Shown: positions 10,561 to 21,347 of the stretch, one piece after another
Layout of the letters: the number at the start of each line of letters is the position of its first letter
How positions within the stretch are numbered: the stretch's first letter is position 1
Origin: Aedes albopictus
Taxonomy: Eukaryota; Arthropoda; Insecta; Diptera; Culicidae
Reading direction: 5' to 3'
Assembly (NCBI RefSeq): GCF_035046485.1
Contig: NC_085137.1
Coordinates: 132,560,703 to 132,624,702 of the forward strand
Length of the DNA: 64,000 bases
Translations under genes and position numbers: made by a program
The notes under the pieces: generated by a model
Database searches by the model: none
What the model was told of the DNA's origin: nothing
What the model saw: the letters and a program-made list of their open reading frames with translations, nothing else

Positions 10561-12776
10561 ATTTTAATTACGTTTCATGTTCAACAGAACTCCTACACCG
10601 ATCCCTAACTCAACTGCTCCGCCACCAAACGGTCTCTGCTGAATGCGGATGTGGTAATTAGTTGTCATCATCAAAACAGGCTAATCAAAAACTTACATCC
10701 ATCGCGCATCACATCAATCCGCTTTGGGTGCGTTCTCTTCGGCTGGACCGAATTTTGGAGAGTCCGTTCGTCTGTCACCTTTTTGGACAAGTGAAGCGCA
10801 CTTGTCAGCGCGCAAACACTTACATGGTAACTAGGTAGGTGACGGTGGGCCACTGGCTTGAATTGGGCGATCCAGATTGATCAACGGATGCCAACTGTGT
10901 GGCGTTACCCGGAGATGCCCTCTGGCGTTAGGTGCGCCGGTCGGTGACGCGTATGTCGTGTCTTCTCCATTTCGGTGGAATTTACAACTCTCGCATAGTG
11001 CATGCTGGCTGTCAATCTCGGCCGACTGACACTGGACACTGGGTCCCGACGGATGGACATTGAGCGCCATTGAGATGCGATGGGTGAAAATATTCCTGTT
11101 AGCAATTTGGAACAACCAAAGTACACTTTCCCTTTTGGAATTGATGATCAGATTCCAGGTGACAAATTTTTCATTTGAGTTTCATTAGTCCGTTGCAATA
11201 TTGCAGAAAAAAACAGCAACAGTTAACTCGTTCCCAAACACCAGTATTAGTTCTGTAGTGTGCTAAAAATTTATATGATAAAGAAATAATAAGAAGTCAA
11301 ATAAACTTCTTTTACAGAAATATGCCTGAACGTAACGGGAATCGAACCTCCACACTCACAGTATCCCTAGTAAACATGTTTTGCATAAGTTTGACTCTAA
11401 TATGATCAACTTCAGTCATATAAGAGCTACATAATTAATGTCCATTTTCAATTGAGCAGCACAATATATCATACATCTGATGATTTAAAGTCAAACCATG
11501 CTACCAGATGATCTCTGTAAGTCATCATTTCTTAAATATCACTCTTGACGCAGCATGGCGCTTATTAATTAAATTTCCATCGTAATAATTCAGCTGATTG
11601 TCAGTTAGGCGCCCTCCTAAGAATCCGCTTAACGCCATAAACTCATCCATTTGACAATAAATAACGTCCCCTACTACACAGGTTCCCACCGTTTCGGGCA
11701 GGGAAAGGGGGCAATCAGATCTCAAATATCATGTCCCGGTCCATCTCGGGTAATCAAAGAGCAAAAGTGATTTCGAAAGCGCCATGTCTCGTGTGTGTGG
11801 GTCCTTGGGATACCTACGAGGTTTATGAATCGAAATTCTCCGATGGCTCGAGACCGTGTTGAATCTGCCTCCCTTCCTACCAAAGAGCTCTCCTTAGAAG
11901 GAGAGGACACCGTGCAGCACGCGTCACGCGTGCACGACTTCAAATGTAATCCAGACGCACGCCGGGCACTGAACCAACTGTCACCAGCGACATTATTAAG
12001 TTATTTGCTCTTTCGATAAGGTTCTTAATCTTTGGGTCGCGAAAGACGTCGTCTTCGGCCGTTGATCGTCCGTCACTGGCAGCAGCAGCAGCAGCCAAAA
12101 AGTCCCCAGAAGTCACTGGGATGCCGTCGGTTGGTACGTTTTAACAATGACGTTGGCGCCAGGCGTCTAGCTCATTGGACGATGTGCTCAGTCGGTGAAC
12201 GATACCACACGGTTCCCATGGGTGACGTGCAAATAGAGCAGCAAATTTAATTGATGCACCGACCAACCGCCAAGTTGCACACATGCACTACCACCAGCCA
12301 GCCAGCCAGCCAACCAACCGACAGGTTAGCAGCCAATTTGCGCGCTTCGTTTTTCGCCAATCGCGCGTAATTATTACCGCTATCATTAATGTCATCGAAA
12401 CAATCAACGCGGGAAAAAGACTGCGGGAGGCACACCATTAGACACGAGTGACTTTTGGAAGATCCATCGTCGACGCCTGCCTGCCTGCTGTCGAAGAAGG
12501 AACGTGGCGCCATGACCGTCGAAAATCTAATTAATTGCAGATCAGTGGCCAGGTTAATGTGGCTAGAGATGAAATTAGTTAGAACAGACAAGCAGCAGTT
12601 CTTCGGTTACGCACTGCTGGTTACGAGGTCTAATTAATCCGAGAATTTTCTAGTGAGAAATAGTATTCTGGATAGGATTAAATGGGTTGTTATTGTGGAT
12701 TACCTCAACTAGAAGTTACATGATCTGCTGTCAGTTATAATGCTTGGAACACATATAGTGGCGTCAAACGAGACAT
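10561..12776. other. Low-repeat, GC-richer island; possible host non-coding sequence
   Basis: I see no transposon hallmarks across most of this stretch. It contains CAG-rich (12,080), CCAGCCAG-type (12,295) and several TAATTA-type motifs (12,246-12,640, including TCTAATTAATTGCAG). Open frames on both strands are short and mutually overlapping. Near 11,335 a GGTTCGATTCCC box-B-like string lies on the minus strand. This may be intronic or intergenic host sequence, possibly regulatory; that is inference from its contrast with the surrounding repeats. Confidence 0.35.
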
Positions 12777-12778
12777 TA

Positions 12779-13686
12779 GGGGAGACTGGGGAGACTTGAT
12801 CCCTTTTTCTTAATTTGCCTGTAACTTTAAGAAAAAACACAAAGCTAGATCCATTTTTCGTACAGAATGGCAGGTAAACATCTATTGCACGTTTATACAC
12901 AACAGAAGGACTTTAAATTATTGTTAAAGTTTTCAAAACTGTGTTTTTTTTTGGAGGCATGTCTTATGATGTATTTTTCAAAAATGGGTCACAATTGATC
13001 CCCTTTTGAGCACATGGTTAACTTAAAGGGAAAATAACTCCAGAAGCTTCATATTCATTTTCTTTTCAATTTTTCTTGCATTTTTGATGAAAACGGTGTA
13101 TTTAAAATTATAAGATTTCCTTAAATTGTTAAGGATATGCCGTATTTTGAAAATGGGGAGACTTGATCCCCTTTTTAATGGTGTGTAATAAAATAATAAT
13201 TATCTGACACGTTTTATCGTTGAATATACTAGAATTCCGAGTAAATAGAAGCTTCCAAATAGAGTTTTATTTTTCACATGTATAATGTGTGTGTAATCCT
13301 CGAGGGATCAAGTCTCCCCATGTCACTGTTGTATATACTAAGCTGCATTATTTAAAATAGTTATGTAACAGACTTATTTGGATAAATAAGTTTGATAGTA
13401 CTTTATTAATACTATGTGCTGTGAAATTTTGACACGATTTGGTTCAATTTTCACAAAGTTATTGAGATTTTTCGGAATCGCCTAAAAGATTTCTGAAGGA
13501 CTGAAAACAAACCACAAGCCATTAAAAAATAATGCAATACACAATAAAAATCAATTGTAGCCCAAACATTGTCGTCTGTCCAGATGTTGTTTTGGAAAAA
13601 ATATGCTAGAAGAAAACTGTTGTTGATTCCGAGAAAATATGGGGGGAACAAGTCTCCCCAGGGATCAAGTCTCCTCAGTCTCCCCT
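12779..13686. mobile_element. 908-bp TA-flanked element with internal GGGGAGACTTGATCCC repeats
   Basis: The left end GGGGAGACTGGGGAGAC and the right end are inverted copies, with TA on both sides (12,777-12,778 and 13,687-13,688). The core GGGGAGACTTGATCCC or a variant recurs near 12,789 (+), 12,985 (+, diverged), 13,155 (+), 13,303 (-) and 13,645-13,675 (-). There is no transposase frame. The TA duplication is consistent with Tc1/mariner-type mobilisation. Confidence 0.7.
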
Positions 13687-13814
13687 ATATTTTTCTTCCT
13701 GATATTATATTACAAGTTCGATAAGGTCCACTATGAACTTTTCTAACTGAACCTTCTGGTTGCTCCATATTGGACGTTGAAGTCGATAGGAATACATTCA
13801 GTGTCTTTGAACAT

Positions 13815-14224
13815 ATCTGCCCCTACCCGCATATGAGTGCCATTTGTAAAAAGTAGGAATTCAGAACACGGCATTTGAAGTTCAAAAACTCGTTTCCATG
13901 TAAAATTTAGAAAAATTACCAGTTCTTGAAAACATTTTGATCATCTCGAATCTTTCACAGATTGCTTTGCACCTCAATACATAACTGCGAAAAAGATTAC
14001 ATTTACTACAAAATTGTTCAGTTTTGTGTTACGGGACGGGGTACACAAATTTATATTGGAACTGATATGGGACCTGATTTGGTATTTTTTTTTCACGCAT
14101 TGACAAAAAAATCCACAATTTTTAGCATGGTTTTTGGAATTACATTGAAAACGATGTCTATTCATAACGTTAACTCAAAAGTGATGAAAAGTCAAATGGG
14201 ACTCTTATGCGAGGGGGGGCAGAT
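13815..14224. mobile_element. 410-bp MITE-like element, termini ATCTGCCCC
   Basis: The left terminal part (ATCTGCCCCTACCCGCAT, then GAGTGCCATTTG) matches the inverse of the right end (CAAATGGGACTC, GCGAGGGGGGGCAGAT). The interior is AT-rich. The target duplication is ambiguous. Confidence 0.55.
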
Positions 14225-14263
14225 AAGGTGCTGCAAACAAAACCTAAATTACCTTTTAGCTAC

Positions 14264-14302
14264 AAAGTAACGCTACTCTAGCGTGTAGAGTAACGTTACT
14301 TT
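14264..14302. repeat. Short 17-bp stem hairpin
   Basis: AAAGTAACGCTACTCTA and its inverse (one mismatch) are separated by the 5-nt loop GCGTG. It lies just outside the preceding element. Its role is unknown; it may be the remnant of a minimal foldback element. Confidence 0.55.
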
Positions 14303-14691
14303 ATAGCACCATAGAGCACCATCTTCGTCGGTTTTTTGGCGACGTTGCTCTAGTTTCACCGAACGATTAGGGTTCCCAGGTCGCCTTTATGTGGAACGTC
14401 ATTGTCACATGTCAAAAGTGTTACAAATTCTTCAACAACTTTAAACACATCCAAGTAACACAGCATGTTACATAGGAATCACTTTGACTTCAATACGACT
14501 AGTAACAATGTTTTAATTTGAATCAAGAGGGTGGAGCCTATGCATCATCTTTGCGATGTTTTAATCATGTTCTATAAGAATCAAGGAATACTTAAGTATA
14601 TTTCTTAGTACGTTTTGCACTTTAAAATTTCAACAAATACCAGTTAACAGAGTACCATGGCTCTATTAATCAATATTTGTTGTATAACCTT
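14303..14691. other. Spacer, no gene seen
   Basis: AT-rich, with a fragment CCAAGTAACACAG near 14,452 that resembles the CCAAGTAACA terminus seen elsewhere but has no partner. Confidence 0.3.
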
Positions 14692-14895
14692 AATTAATTA
14701 GGTGTGTGGAGCGGACCTGGTGTGATGGTTAGAACACTTGACTATCACGCCGAGGACCTGGGATCGAATCCAACTCCCGACAAACTTGCAAAAATGTGAG
14801 TTCTTCCTTCGGAAGGGAAGTAAAGCGTGGGTCCCGAGATGAACTAGCCTAGGGCTAAAAATCTCGTTAATACAGATAAAAAAAATTAATTAGGT
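14692..14895 (+). mobile_element. Feilai-like tRNA-derived SINE with 12-bp target duplication
   Basis: The insert (14,704-14,883) starts GTGGAGCGGACCTGG, carries a box A (TGGTGTGATGG) and a box B (GGATCGAATCC), and ends in an A-rich tail after CGTTAATACAGATAAA. The 12-bp AATTAATTAGGT flanks it at 14,692-14,703 and 14,884-14,895. SINEs are transcribed by RNA polymerase III and moved by LINE machinery. The assignment to the Aedes Feilai family is from recollection of its layout. Related copies are at 53.3 kb and 58.4 kb. Confidence 0.8.
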
Positions 14896-15289
14896 TTCAA
14901 AATTTCAGTAATCCCACGCAAAGATAACCCTAGGAACGAAAATGTTATAAGTTGTATAGGCTTCCATTAGTAAAATTTCGTGTTACACGCAGCATTTTAA
15001 ATGTTCATATTGTTCGACCATCGAAGATTTTATGGTCGGTAGTGTGGCATGGCGTGGTTCAAAAAAAATCGATTGAACTTTTTGTTACACATGTTTGCTG
15101 GCATACATAAGTAAATCTCAATTTGACCTAAACTAAACATATGAAGAATATTATGTTTAGACAGAACATAATTGAGAACTTATGCAACATAATAAAGTGA
15201 TTGTTTTGATTGTAATTTGATGGTGGCACTCCCTATCAATAACTACCTCAGCACTAACACCACTAGGCCTGCCTCTGTCTCCACCCACA
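14896..15289. other. Spacer, no gene seen
   Basis: AT-rich with no recognisable structure, ending where RTE-like coding similarity begins on the minus strand. Confidence 0.3.
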
Positions 15290-17240
15290 ATCATGTACAT
15301 ACTTCGTCTTGGTCGAGCTAATCGTCAAACCTATCCACGCTATCTTCCTCATCAGAGGAGGGTAGTTTCCTGCACTGCCCTACAATCGATGTCTATGAGA
15401 TCAACATCGTCCGCAAAGCTTATGAGCATGTGTGACCGTGTGATGATAATGCCGTTTCTGTGCACGTTAAACCTCCCGATCGCTCCTTCGGGTACAAAGA
15501 TGAACAGTAAATATGCACGAGCATCACCTTGCTTCAGTTCATCCAAGCCTACAAACGTGGTTGACTCATAGTCTGCGATCAGAAGACATACTTCGTTTTG
15601 ATTCATCCAGCGTTGCGCCCATCTCACAGTGGTTGAAATCGCGAAAAACATGACCGTGAGCATTTTGAGTGTGAAAATAATATAATGTGATGTTCTGCAA
15701 TGTTATTACATATTTTTAGGAGCAACTTTTGATATGTTTTGTTTTTTAAAAGTTAGATAAAAAACTATTTGCTAAATAAGCCAAGAAAACTAAATGATGT
15801 CTTCAGCAAAGTTGTAGATAATATCATGTAGAAAAATATTGCCGAAGTTACTTTTGATCTATCTTTTGATATAGATGATATATAATAAATTTAGGATAAA
15901 CAACCTCTTCAAACCTTGAAAACCACTAAATTTTTTATATCTTTCTTGGATGAGGTTTGCATGGCTTCTGATGTTCTGAACACTTTTTCAGTATGTTAAT
16001 ATGCATTTTTTTCTGAAGACAGTGTTACCATATTTTTATTGTTTCTACGTGATTTTTTAATTTTTCAATGAAAAATGAACACCTTTTATAATGGGATATC
16101 TCGCAAAGTTGCAAAAGACTGCAAAAAAAGTCAAAACATAAAGTAAATTTGAATAAAAATGCTATCTTATACAGGTAAACTGATTAGTTGCTCTTTGACT
16201 CTTCGATACTTAAATTGTGTTTGAAAATTGTCATTTTCTCACTTTTGGAGGTTGAAATAAACACTAAATTCGTTAAAACTCTTTTTAAAGGATTTTCGTT
16301 GCTTGGGATGTTCATGTATTTTTTTTTAATATGGATCTCAAAATACATCTTTTGGATGAAAACAGTGATGCCATATTTTCATTTTTAGTCTAGTTTTCTA
16401 TATTTAGTGATGCTTCGAAAAGTCTCAAATAGATTCGAAATAATAAAAATCCATTAAAAAAAAAAGGATAATAATTCTTTCTGTAAACGCTGCCGCGGTC
16501 ATACGAACATCCCAAGCAATGAAAACCATTTAAAACAATATTCAACTAACTTAGTGTTTATTTCAACCTTAAAAAGTGAGAAAATGTCAATTTTTAAACA
16601 CAATTTAGGTATCGAAGCGACAAAGAGCAACTAACCAGTTGAACTGTATAAGATAGCATTTTTATTCAACTTTGCGAGATATTTCAGTATAAAAATGATA
16701 ATTTTTCATAGGAAAATTAAAAAAATCACGTAGAAACAACAAAAATATGACAACACTGTCTTCTGGAAAAAAGATGCATATTTAGTATACTGAAGAAGTG
16801 TTCAGAACATCAGAAGTCATGCAAACCGCATCAAAAAAAAAAAGATATAATGGATTTAGTGGTTTTTCAAGGTTTAAAGGGGTTGTTTATCCTAAATTGT
16901 ATATCACAAGATAGATCAAAAGTGTCTTCAGCAATATTTTCCTGCATGATATTATCTACACCTTTGCTGAAGACACCATTTAGTTTTCTTGGCTTATTTA
17001 GAAAATAGATTTTTTATCTAACTTTAAAGTAAACTTATCAAAAAACAAAACTTACCAAAAGCTACTCCTAAAAATATGTAATAACTTTGCAGAACACCAC
17101 ATTATATTATTTTCACATTTACACACTCAAAATTACCACGATCGTGTTTTTCGCGATTCCAACCACTGTGCATCTGCCTAATTAGTTTCACCGGAAAACC
17201 ATGTTCAGACATAATCTGTCAAAGCTCATTCGCCCTGCCA
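15290..17240 (-). pseudogene. RTE-clade reverse transcriptase remnant, split by a palindromic element
   Basis: The minus-strand translation of 15,352-15,619 contains LDELKQGDARAYLLF and then LISFADDVDLI. These match the RTE-clade reverse transcriptase pattern of a QGD block followed by the FADD catalytic box. On the other side of the 1.5-kb palindrome, minus-strand 17,176-17,235 reads IMSEHGFPVKLIRQM, the segment that normally precedes this part of RTE proteins. The two pieces therefore belong to one ancestral frame interrupted by the insertion at 15,625-17,170. The rest of the protein, including the endonuclease, is missing and the reading frame is decayed. It differs from the JAM-like copy at 56-58 kb and looks like a second RTE family. 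Confidence 0.7.
15625..17170. mobile_element. 1.55-kb palindromic foldback element with CATCT target duplication
   Basis: The ends read CACAGTGGTTGAAATCGCG and its inverse. CATCT flanks both sides (15,620-15,624 and 17,171-17,175). The arms pair along most of their length; for example 15,676-15,760 mirrors 17,035-17,105, and the block at about 16,200-16,270 mirrors 16,550-16,640, with the centre near 16,400. There is no transposase frame. The 5-bp duplication and long arms do not let me assign a superfamily. Confidence 0.8.
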
Positions 17241-17760
17241 GCTCTGCCACCATACCATGCAGCATTTGCGTGAACAGCTGTAGGGACCACCGAGGAGGCG
17301 CATAACAGCTACAGAAAACGTGCGTGTTGACCTTGGTGATCACGAAGCCCTCGTAAGATATTGACACCCACTGCTGGACTTGGTAATTACCATTCGTCCA
17401 AATTGCCACCATTGTTATCCATCCGCAACCCAGTTGTCGTCGGGTACTCGCTATGGATTCGCTGTGGTGGCAACAACCGTTACCTACTAATTAAATGCCT
17501 GACACAGCAGTTGCTGGGCTGCGTCACAGTGGTTCAGGCTTAGCTACGTTACCTGCACTGTGACTTGTCAGCTGTGGTTCTTTTGAAGACCGGACACCTT
17601 GGTCCTCTCGTCGTCGGGTGGCCTTTAGAGTCGCTTCTACGATGAGAGCCTACACCCTCTTCCGCCAAGCATGTGTAGGCGGCGCCCTTGTAGGTTTTGT
17701 CAGCCTTTAGCTCAAGGAACTACGAGCTTGGCATCGGAAATCATCTCCTTTAAGACATCT
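17241..17760 (-). pseudogene. LOA/R1-type LINE remnant (endonuclease and end of ORF1)
   Basis: The minus-strand frame at 17,188-17,412 contains YEGFVITKVNTHVFCSCYAPPR, split here as YEGFVITKVNT and HVFCSCYAPPRW. This resembles the apurinic-like endonuclease domain of LOA/R1-type mosquito LINEs, whose SCYAPP segment precedes the catalytic GDFN motif. Further along the minus strand (17,530-17,700) a broken frame reads GHPTTRGPRCPVF, like the end of a LINE ORF1. Stops and frameshifts are frequent. The join to the RTE fragment near 17,237 is a chimeric boundary, probably from nested insertion or truncation. Confidence 0.55.
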
Positions 17761-18054
17761 GATTACACTAGTTTACAGCATTTTTGAACTCTGTAAGTTG
17801 ATGATCATTTTTAGTGTAGAATCATGTCCTGAGTTCGAAAACGTGAAGGAAAAAAATTCGATTTTCCATACAAGGCTGACCCCTTCGTACATCTCTATTT
17901 CCGTAACCAATGCTCCAATTGTGCTGGAATTTCTACTATAACTGGCTAACATCTAATGTTTCAAAAGTACGTTGAGAAAGAATTTTTTTTAAATTTTTTT
18001 GTTACTGAAAAATACAAATTTCCTTATTTTTTTGGAAATTTTGCTCATATTTAA
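17761..18054. other. Spacer, no gene seen
   Basis: AT-rich sequence separating two LINE ORF1-like remnants. Its origin is unclear. Confidence 0.3.
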
Positions 18055-18173
18055 CCCTTTAGCGCGCGCGCTGTTGTAAAAAGTACAACACTACCAAAAA
18101 CCCACGCTTTTCGTATACAGCGCGAACGCGGTGCAGTTTCGGTTGCTCGATGGCGCGCGTCCTGGAAGGTTAA
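18051..18173. mobile_element. Tiny TTAA-flanked inverted-repeat element with GC-rich ends
   Basis: TTAACCCTTTAGCGCGCG at the left is mirrored by CGCGCGTCCTGGAAGGTTAA at the right. TTAA at both ends is the signature of piggyBac-type target choice. The inner part carries GTTGTAAAAAGTACAAC, itself a small inverted repeat. A related copy is at about 60,219-60,341. Confidence 0.6.
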
Positions 18174-18186
18174 GGAGATTGGCCTA

Positions 18187-18813
18187 CAGGAGATAGACAA
18201 AATGACCGGGACAGGCAAAATTTTCACTTTTCAAAAAATGTTCAACTAGCTGTAACTTTCCGAAAAGTGTATCAAATATTCTCAAATTTTCACTGTAAGT
18301 TGATCAACTAGTTGTGTATCAGTGGTCTAAATTTGGAAAAGTGTGGTCTATTCTGCACGAAGTTATAAATATTTTTCCTTAAAAACATATTTATATTCAA
18401 GTCAATTAAAGGGAATTTAAATGAATTATAATTAGCATCCTGAATTTTGAAACGATGTTGAAGTTTTGGATAATTCGGTGTTTTATTATAAAAATAATTT
18501 ATTCGTTATAATTTTAGAAGCTCATTATGTAAATCATAAATGGTCAAAGTTTCATTGCATTCGGTTCATTGAATCCGGAGATATAACAGCTCAAAATTAG
18601 CTATTGGATAATTATACCTTTTTCTAGAATCTTTATAACTGCGTGCAGAATAGACCGATCTTTTCCGAATTTGAACCACTGATACACATCCAGTTGATCA
18701 ACTTACAGTGAAAATGAGAATATTTGATGCACTTTTCGAAAAGTTACAGCTAATTGTACATTTTTTTGAAAAATGAAAATTTTGCCTGTCCCTATCATTT
18801 TGTCTATCCCCTG
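18187..18813. mobile_element. 627-bp foldback MITE, termini CAGGRGATAGACAAAATG
   Basis: The left end CAGGAGATAGACAAAATGA and the inverse right end share TA flanks (18,185-18,186 and 18,814-18,815). The arms remain paired for at least 180 bp: the block around GATCAACTAGTTGTG at 18,300 is mirrored near 18,690. No coding capacity. The first 18 bp are close to the termini of the MITE at 2,014-2,940, implying a shared transposase source (inference). Confidence 0.8.
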
Positions 18814-19069
18814 TATATCCCAATATTTCGAATCCCACTAACTTGATGTAAAAACCATGTTCAGATGATTGAAAATTCGATGACTGCAACGCAAAATATT
18901 AGAATATTGGTAAATTCCACATTTTTTAAAACTGTAGAGCTCGATTTTCAAGAAAAACTCAAAAACTCAGAACATAATTATGCCTCAAAAGTTTGGTCGT
19001 TGATAGAAGTTCATGATTTTCGTTATTTTTTTTTTGTAAACTAGTGTTACTTATACACGTCCATCTTGA

Positions 19070-20340
19070 TGACGAGGGCGAAACCCTTCACGGGCTTGCC
19101 ACCTGACTACTGACCTTTCCTTGGCTTGGTGTCCCTGCGCTCCTGTTCCTCTTTCTTTTCCCTCTTTTTCTTGTGCCTGTCCACTAGGGTCCAGGGTCGT
19201 CCTCCCCCTAACCCTCCCTAACCTGTGGTGGCTAAGGATCTACCAATGAAATGGTTGCAACCCCATGTGCCCATCGATCTGGGACGGCCTGCTTTCCGGG
19301 GCGCCTATCTGGGGTTCGACTTATACCGGCATTCCTGCCGACTTTCGTGGTTAACAACCTCTAGCCTTGCGAGCGCCGTCCGGTAGTTCCTGTCCTGATG
19401 GCTGCTTCGCACACTTCTGCTTTATTGTCGTATGCAATCGCGATTACGAAGGTCAGCGTCTGGGTAGACTTCGGCACCCTCAGCTTCACGGGCTCAACTG
19501 CTGCCGTGACGTACTTAATGGATGACCCCTAAGTTACTGCACAGACACCTGCATGGCAGAAGCCCATCTCTGCTCTTGTTGAGCAACCGCTAGCAGGGGA
19601 GGAAATGGGGCTCCCTACGCTGGCACTTCGCGCATAGCGACCTCCTCCTGTCACTGTTCTTCTTAAAGGAGACCTACCTAACCCTCTCCCTGAGAAGAGG
19701 TTAACCTCACCACTGCTCTACTAACCGGTTTTTAATTTGTATTTAAGCTAATTTTGGAATCCTACATAGCACGGGAAAAAAGGTCACGGTAAAGGATAAA
19801 TACTAAGGTGTGCCCAGGTGCCCCATCGTTAACGGATAGATCATCTGTGTCACCCCCTCGATCATTCATGACTCGGTACGGGTCACTTAACAGTTTGAAT
19901 TATGGTAACTCTGTGAATTGATGGACTCTTACCACCAGAACTTCCGGTTACTCGGACTTATCAGTGTTAATGATGAAACCGTTACTCTTATCCCCTTGCT
20001 GGCAAGTTCTTCTTCTGACATCACTAGGGTCCAAGGGTTGTCCTCTTCCTGGTCCACCCTAACTGTGCGGGCTGAGGTCGCAGCCCTGTGCTTCCTTCAA
20101 CCCAAAACGGGCCGGCTTTTTCAACCCCCTCTTCTCCGCCATCAGAGGCTTGACTAACGGACTCTGTTGCCATCTGGATGCGCCGTATTGTTCGGGTTCC
20201 CCACGAATGCGAAGGCCTCAACTTTGATTGACTCCGGTACATTAAGTTTAACGGGATCTGCTGCTGCCTCTCATGCCAGGAGCTTGTCATAGTCTTGCTT
20301 TGACCTGGCATCGACTGCTGGAGTTTCAGAAAGTCCTGCA
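19070..20340 (-). pseudogene. Two related LINE ORF1-like remnants
   Basis: Minus-strand 19,080-19,540 and 20,010-20,330 are diverged copies of one coding region. One reads EPVKLRVPKSTQTLTF; the other reads DPVKLNVPES at the corresponding place, and both continue into a segment whose plus strand begins TAGGGTCCA. The first also contains a basic stretch (KKREKKEEQERRDTK) typical of nucleic-acid-binding ORF1 proteins. The frames are broken and no complete zinc knuckle was seen. Given the LOA-like endonuclease remnant on the same strand at 17.3 kb, these may be ORF1 pieces of the same family, but this is inference. Confidence 0.45.
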
Positions 20341-20427
20341 AATACCTCAGTTCTGATATAGCTCTTTAATGACGAAAACTTGACGATCATCTCCAGCTGT
20401 TGTGGATCAAGTCTCGCGTTTAGTGCG

Positions 20428-20700
20428 GGGCCCGTGGCGCAAGTGGTCACACGTTTGCTTCATAAGCAGATGGTCATGGGTTCGATCCCAGCCCCGGCAC
20501 TTTCGCCAGTTGCTCTTTCCCGCTGAGAGCAGCTGACACTGACCCTCTTCTGAGCCCATGGTTCAATCGAACCCGGATACTTGGACATCGGCGAACGGCA
20601 ATTCATAATGGACCCCCAATCGGACTGGAAAAAGGAACAACCAACAGTCACACATCAACATCCTCGTGCTCATCATTCTACCATGATAGGGTAGAAAGTG
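20428..20700 (+). ncRNA. tRNA-Met(CAT)-like pseudogene or SINE head
   Basis: The stretch 20,428-20,501 has a box A (GTGGCGCAAGTGG), a box B (GGTTCGATCCC) and an anticodon arm TTTGC-TTCATAA-GCAGA whose loop reads CAT. The T stem has lost a base and the acceptor pairing needs a bulge, so it is not an intact tRNA. About 200 bp of downstream sequence without other features could be a SINE body. No target duplication was found. Confidence 0.5.
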
Positions 20701-21193
20701 AAAGCAGTGCGAAAAGCAACCAGTTTGATATATGTAGTATTGCATTTTTCACTGAAAATTTACGTTGCTTCGCTGAAAAACATGAAAAAATCTGTTTGCA
20801 TGACAACAATCCACTCCCATAAAAAACAGGCGACCGCCGTCAAATATCAGGATTGCCAACTGTCCGGCGACTGCTGTCTTTTTTCCTTGTCGCCGAATCT
20901 GGCGCTGGGTCTTCGGCGCGGAAACCAAATGGTAGGAGTAAAATTTTGGGGTTTAAGCGCAATTGAATAATTTGGGCAATGTACAAAAATGGAAGTGCAT
21001 ATGCCAATTGGAATCGCTGACGTAGTGCCCTAGAGAGGACAAAAGAGCTGTAAATTAGGTTAAGTGGCTATAGACTGCTTCAGAAATTATAAATACACTA
21101 ACGATTGACTGCTATTTCAAATTGAGAACAATATCCAAAAAAGTTTCTTCTAGCTCTTGTAGTAAACATTCTAACGAAGCAAATAATACCAAC
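20701..21193. other. Spacer, no gene seen
   Basis: Mixed composition. No recognisable coding region or repeats. Confidence 0.3.
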
Positions 21194-21196
21194 TTA

Positions 21197-21344
21197 GGGT
21201 CTGTGTCAATTGGCGAATTAAAATTAATTTTCACTTAAACTTGACAGTTCGATAATTATTTCCTTAGGAGATCTGTCAAGTTTAAGTGTTGAACTGTCAA
21301 ATTTAAGTAAAAATTAATTTTAATTCGCCAATTGACACAGACCC
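21197..21344. mobile_element. 148-bp Tourist-like MITE with TTA target duplication
   Basis: The ends GGGTCTGTGTCAATTGGCG are perfect inverted repeats that continue through AATTAAAATTAATTTT. TTA flanks both sides (21,194-21,196 and 21,345-21,347), as in PIF/Harbinger-type MITEs. Nearly perfect arm pairing suggests a recent insertion. Confidence 0.85.
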
Positions 21345-21347
21345 TTA

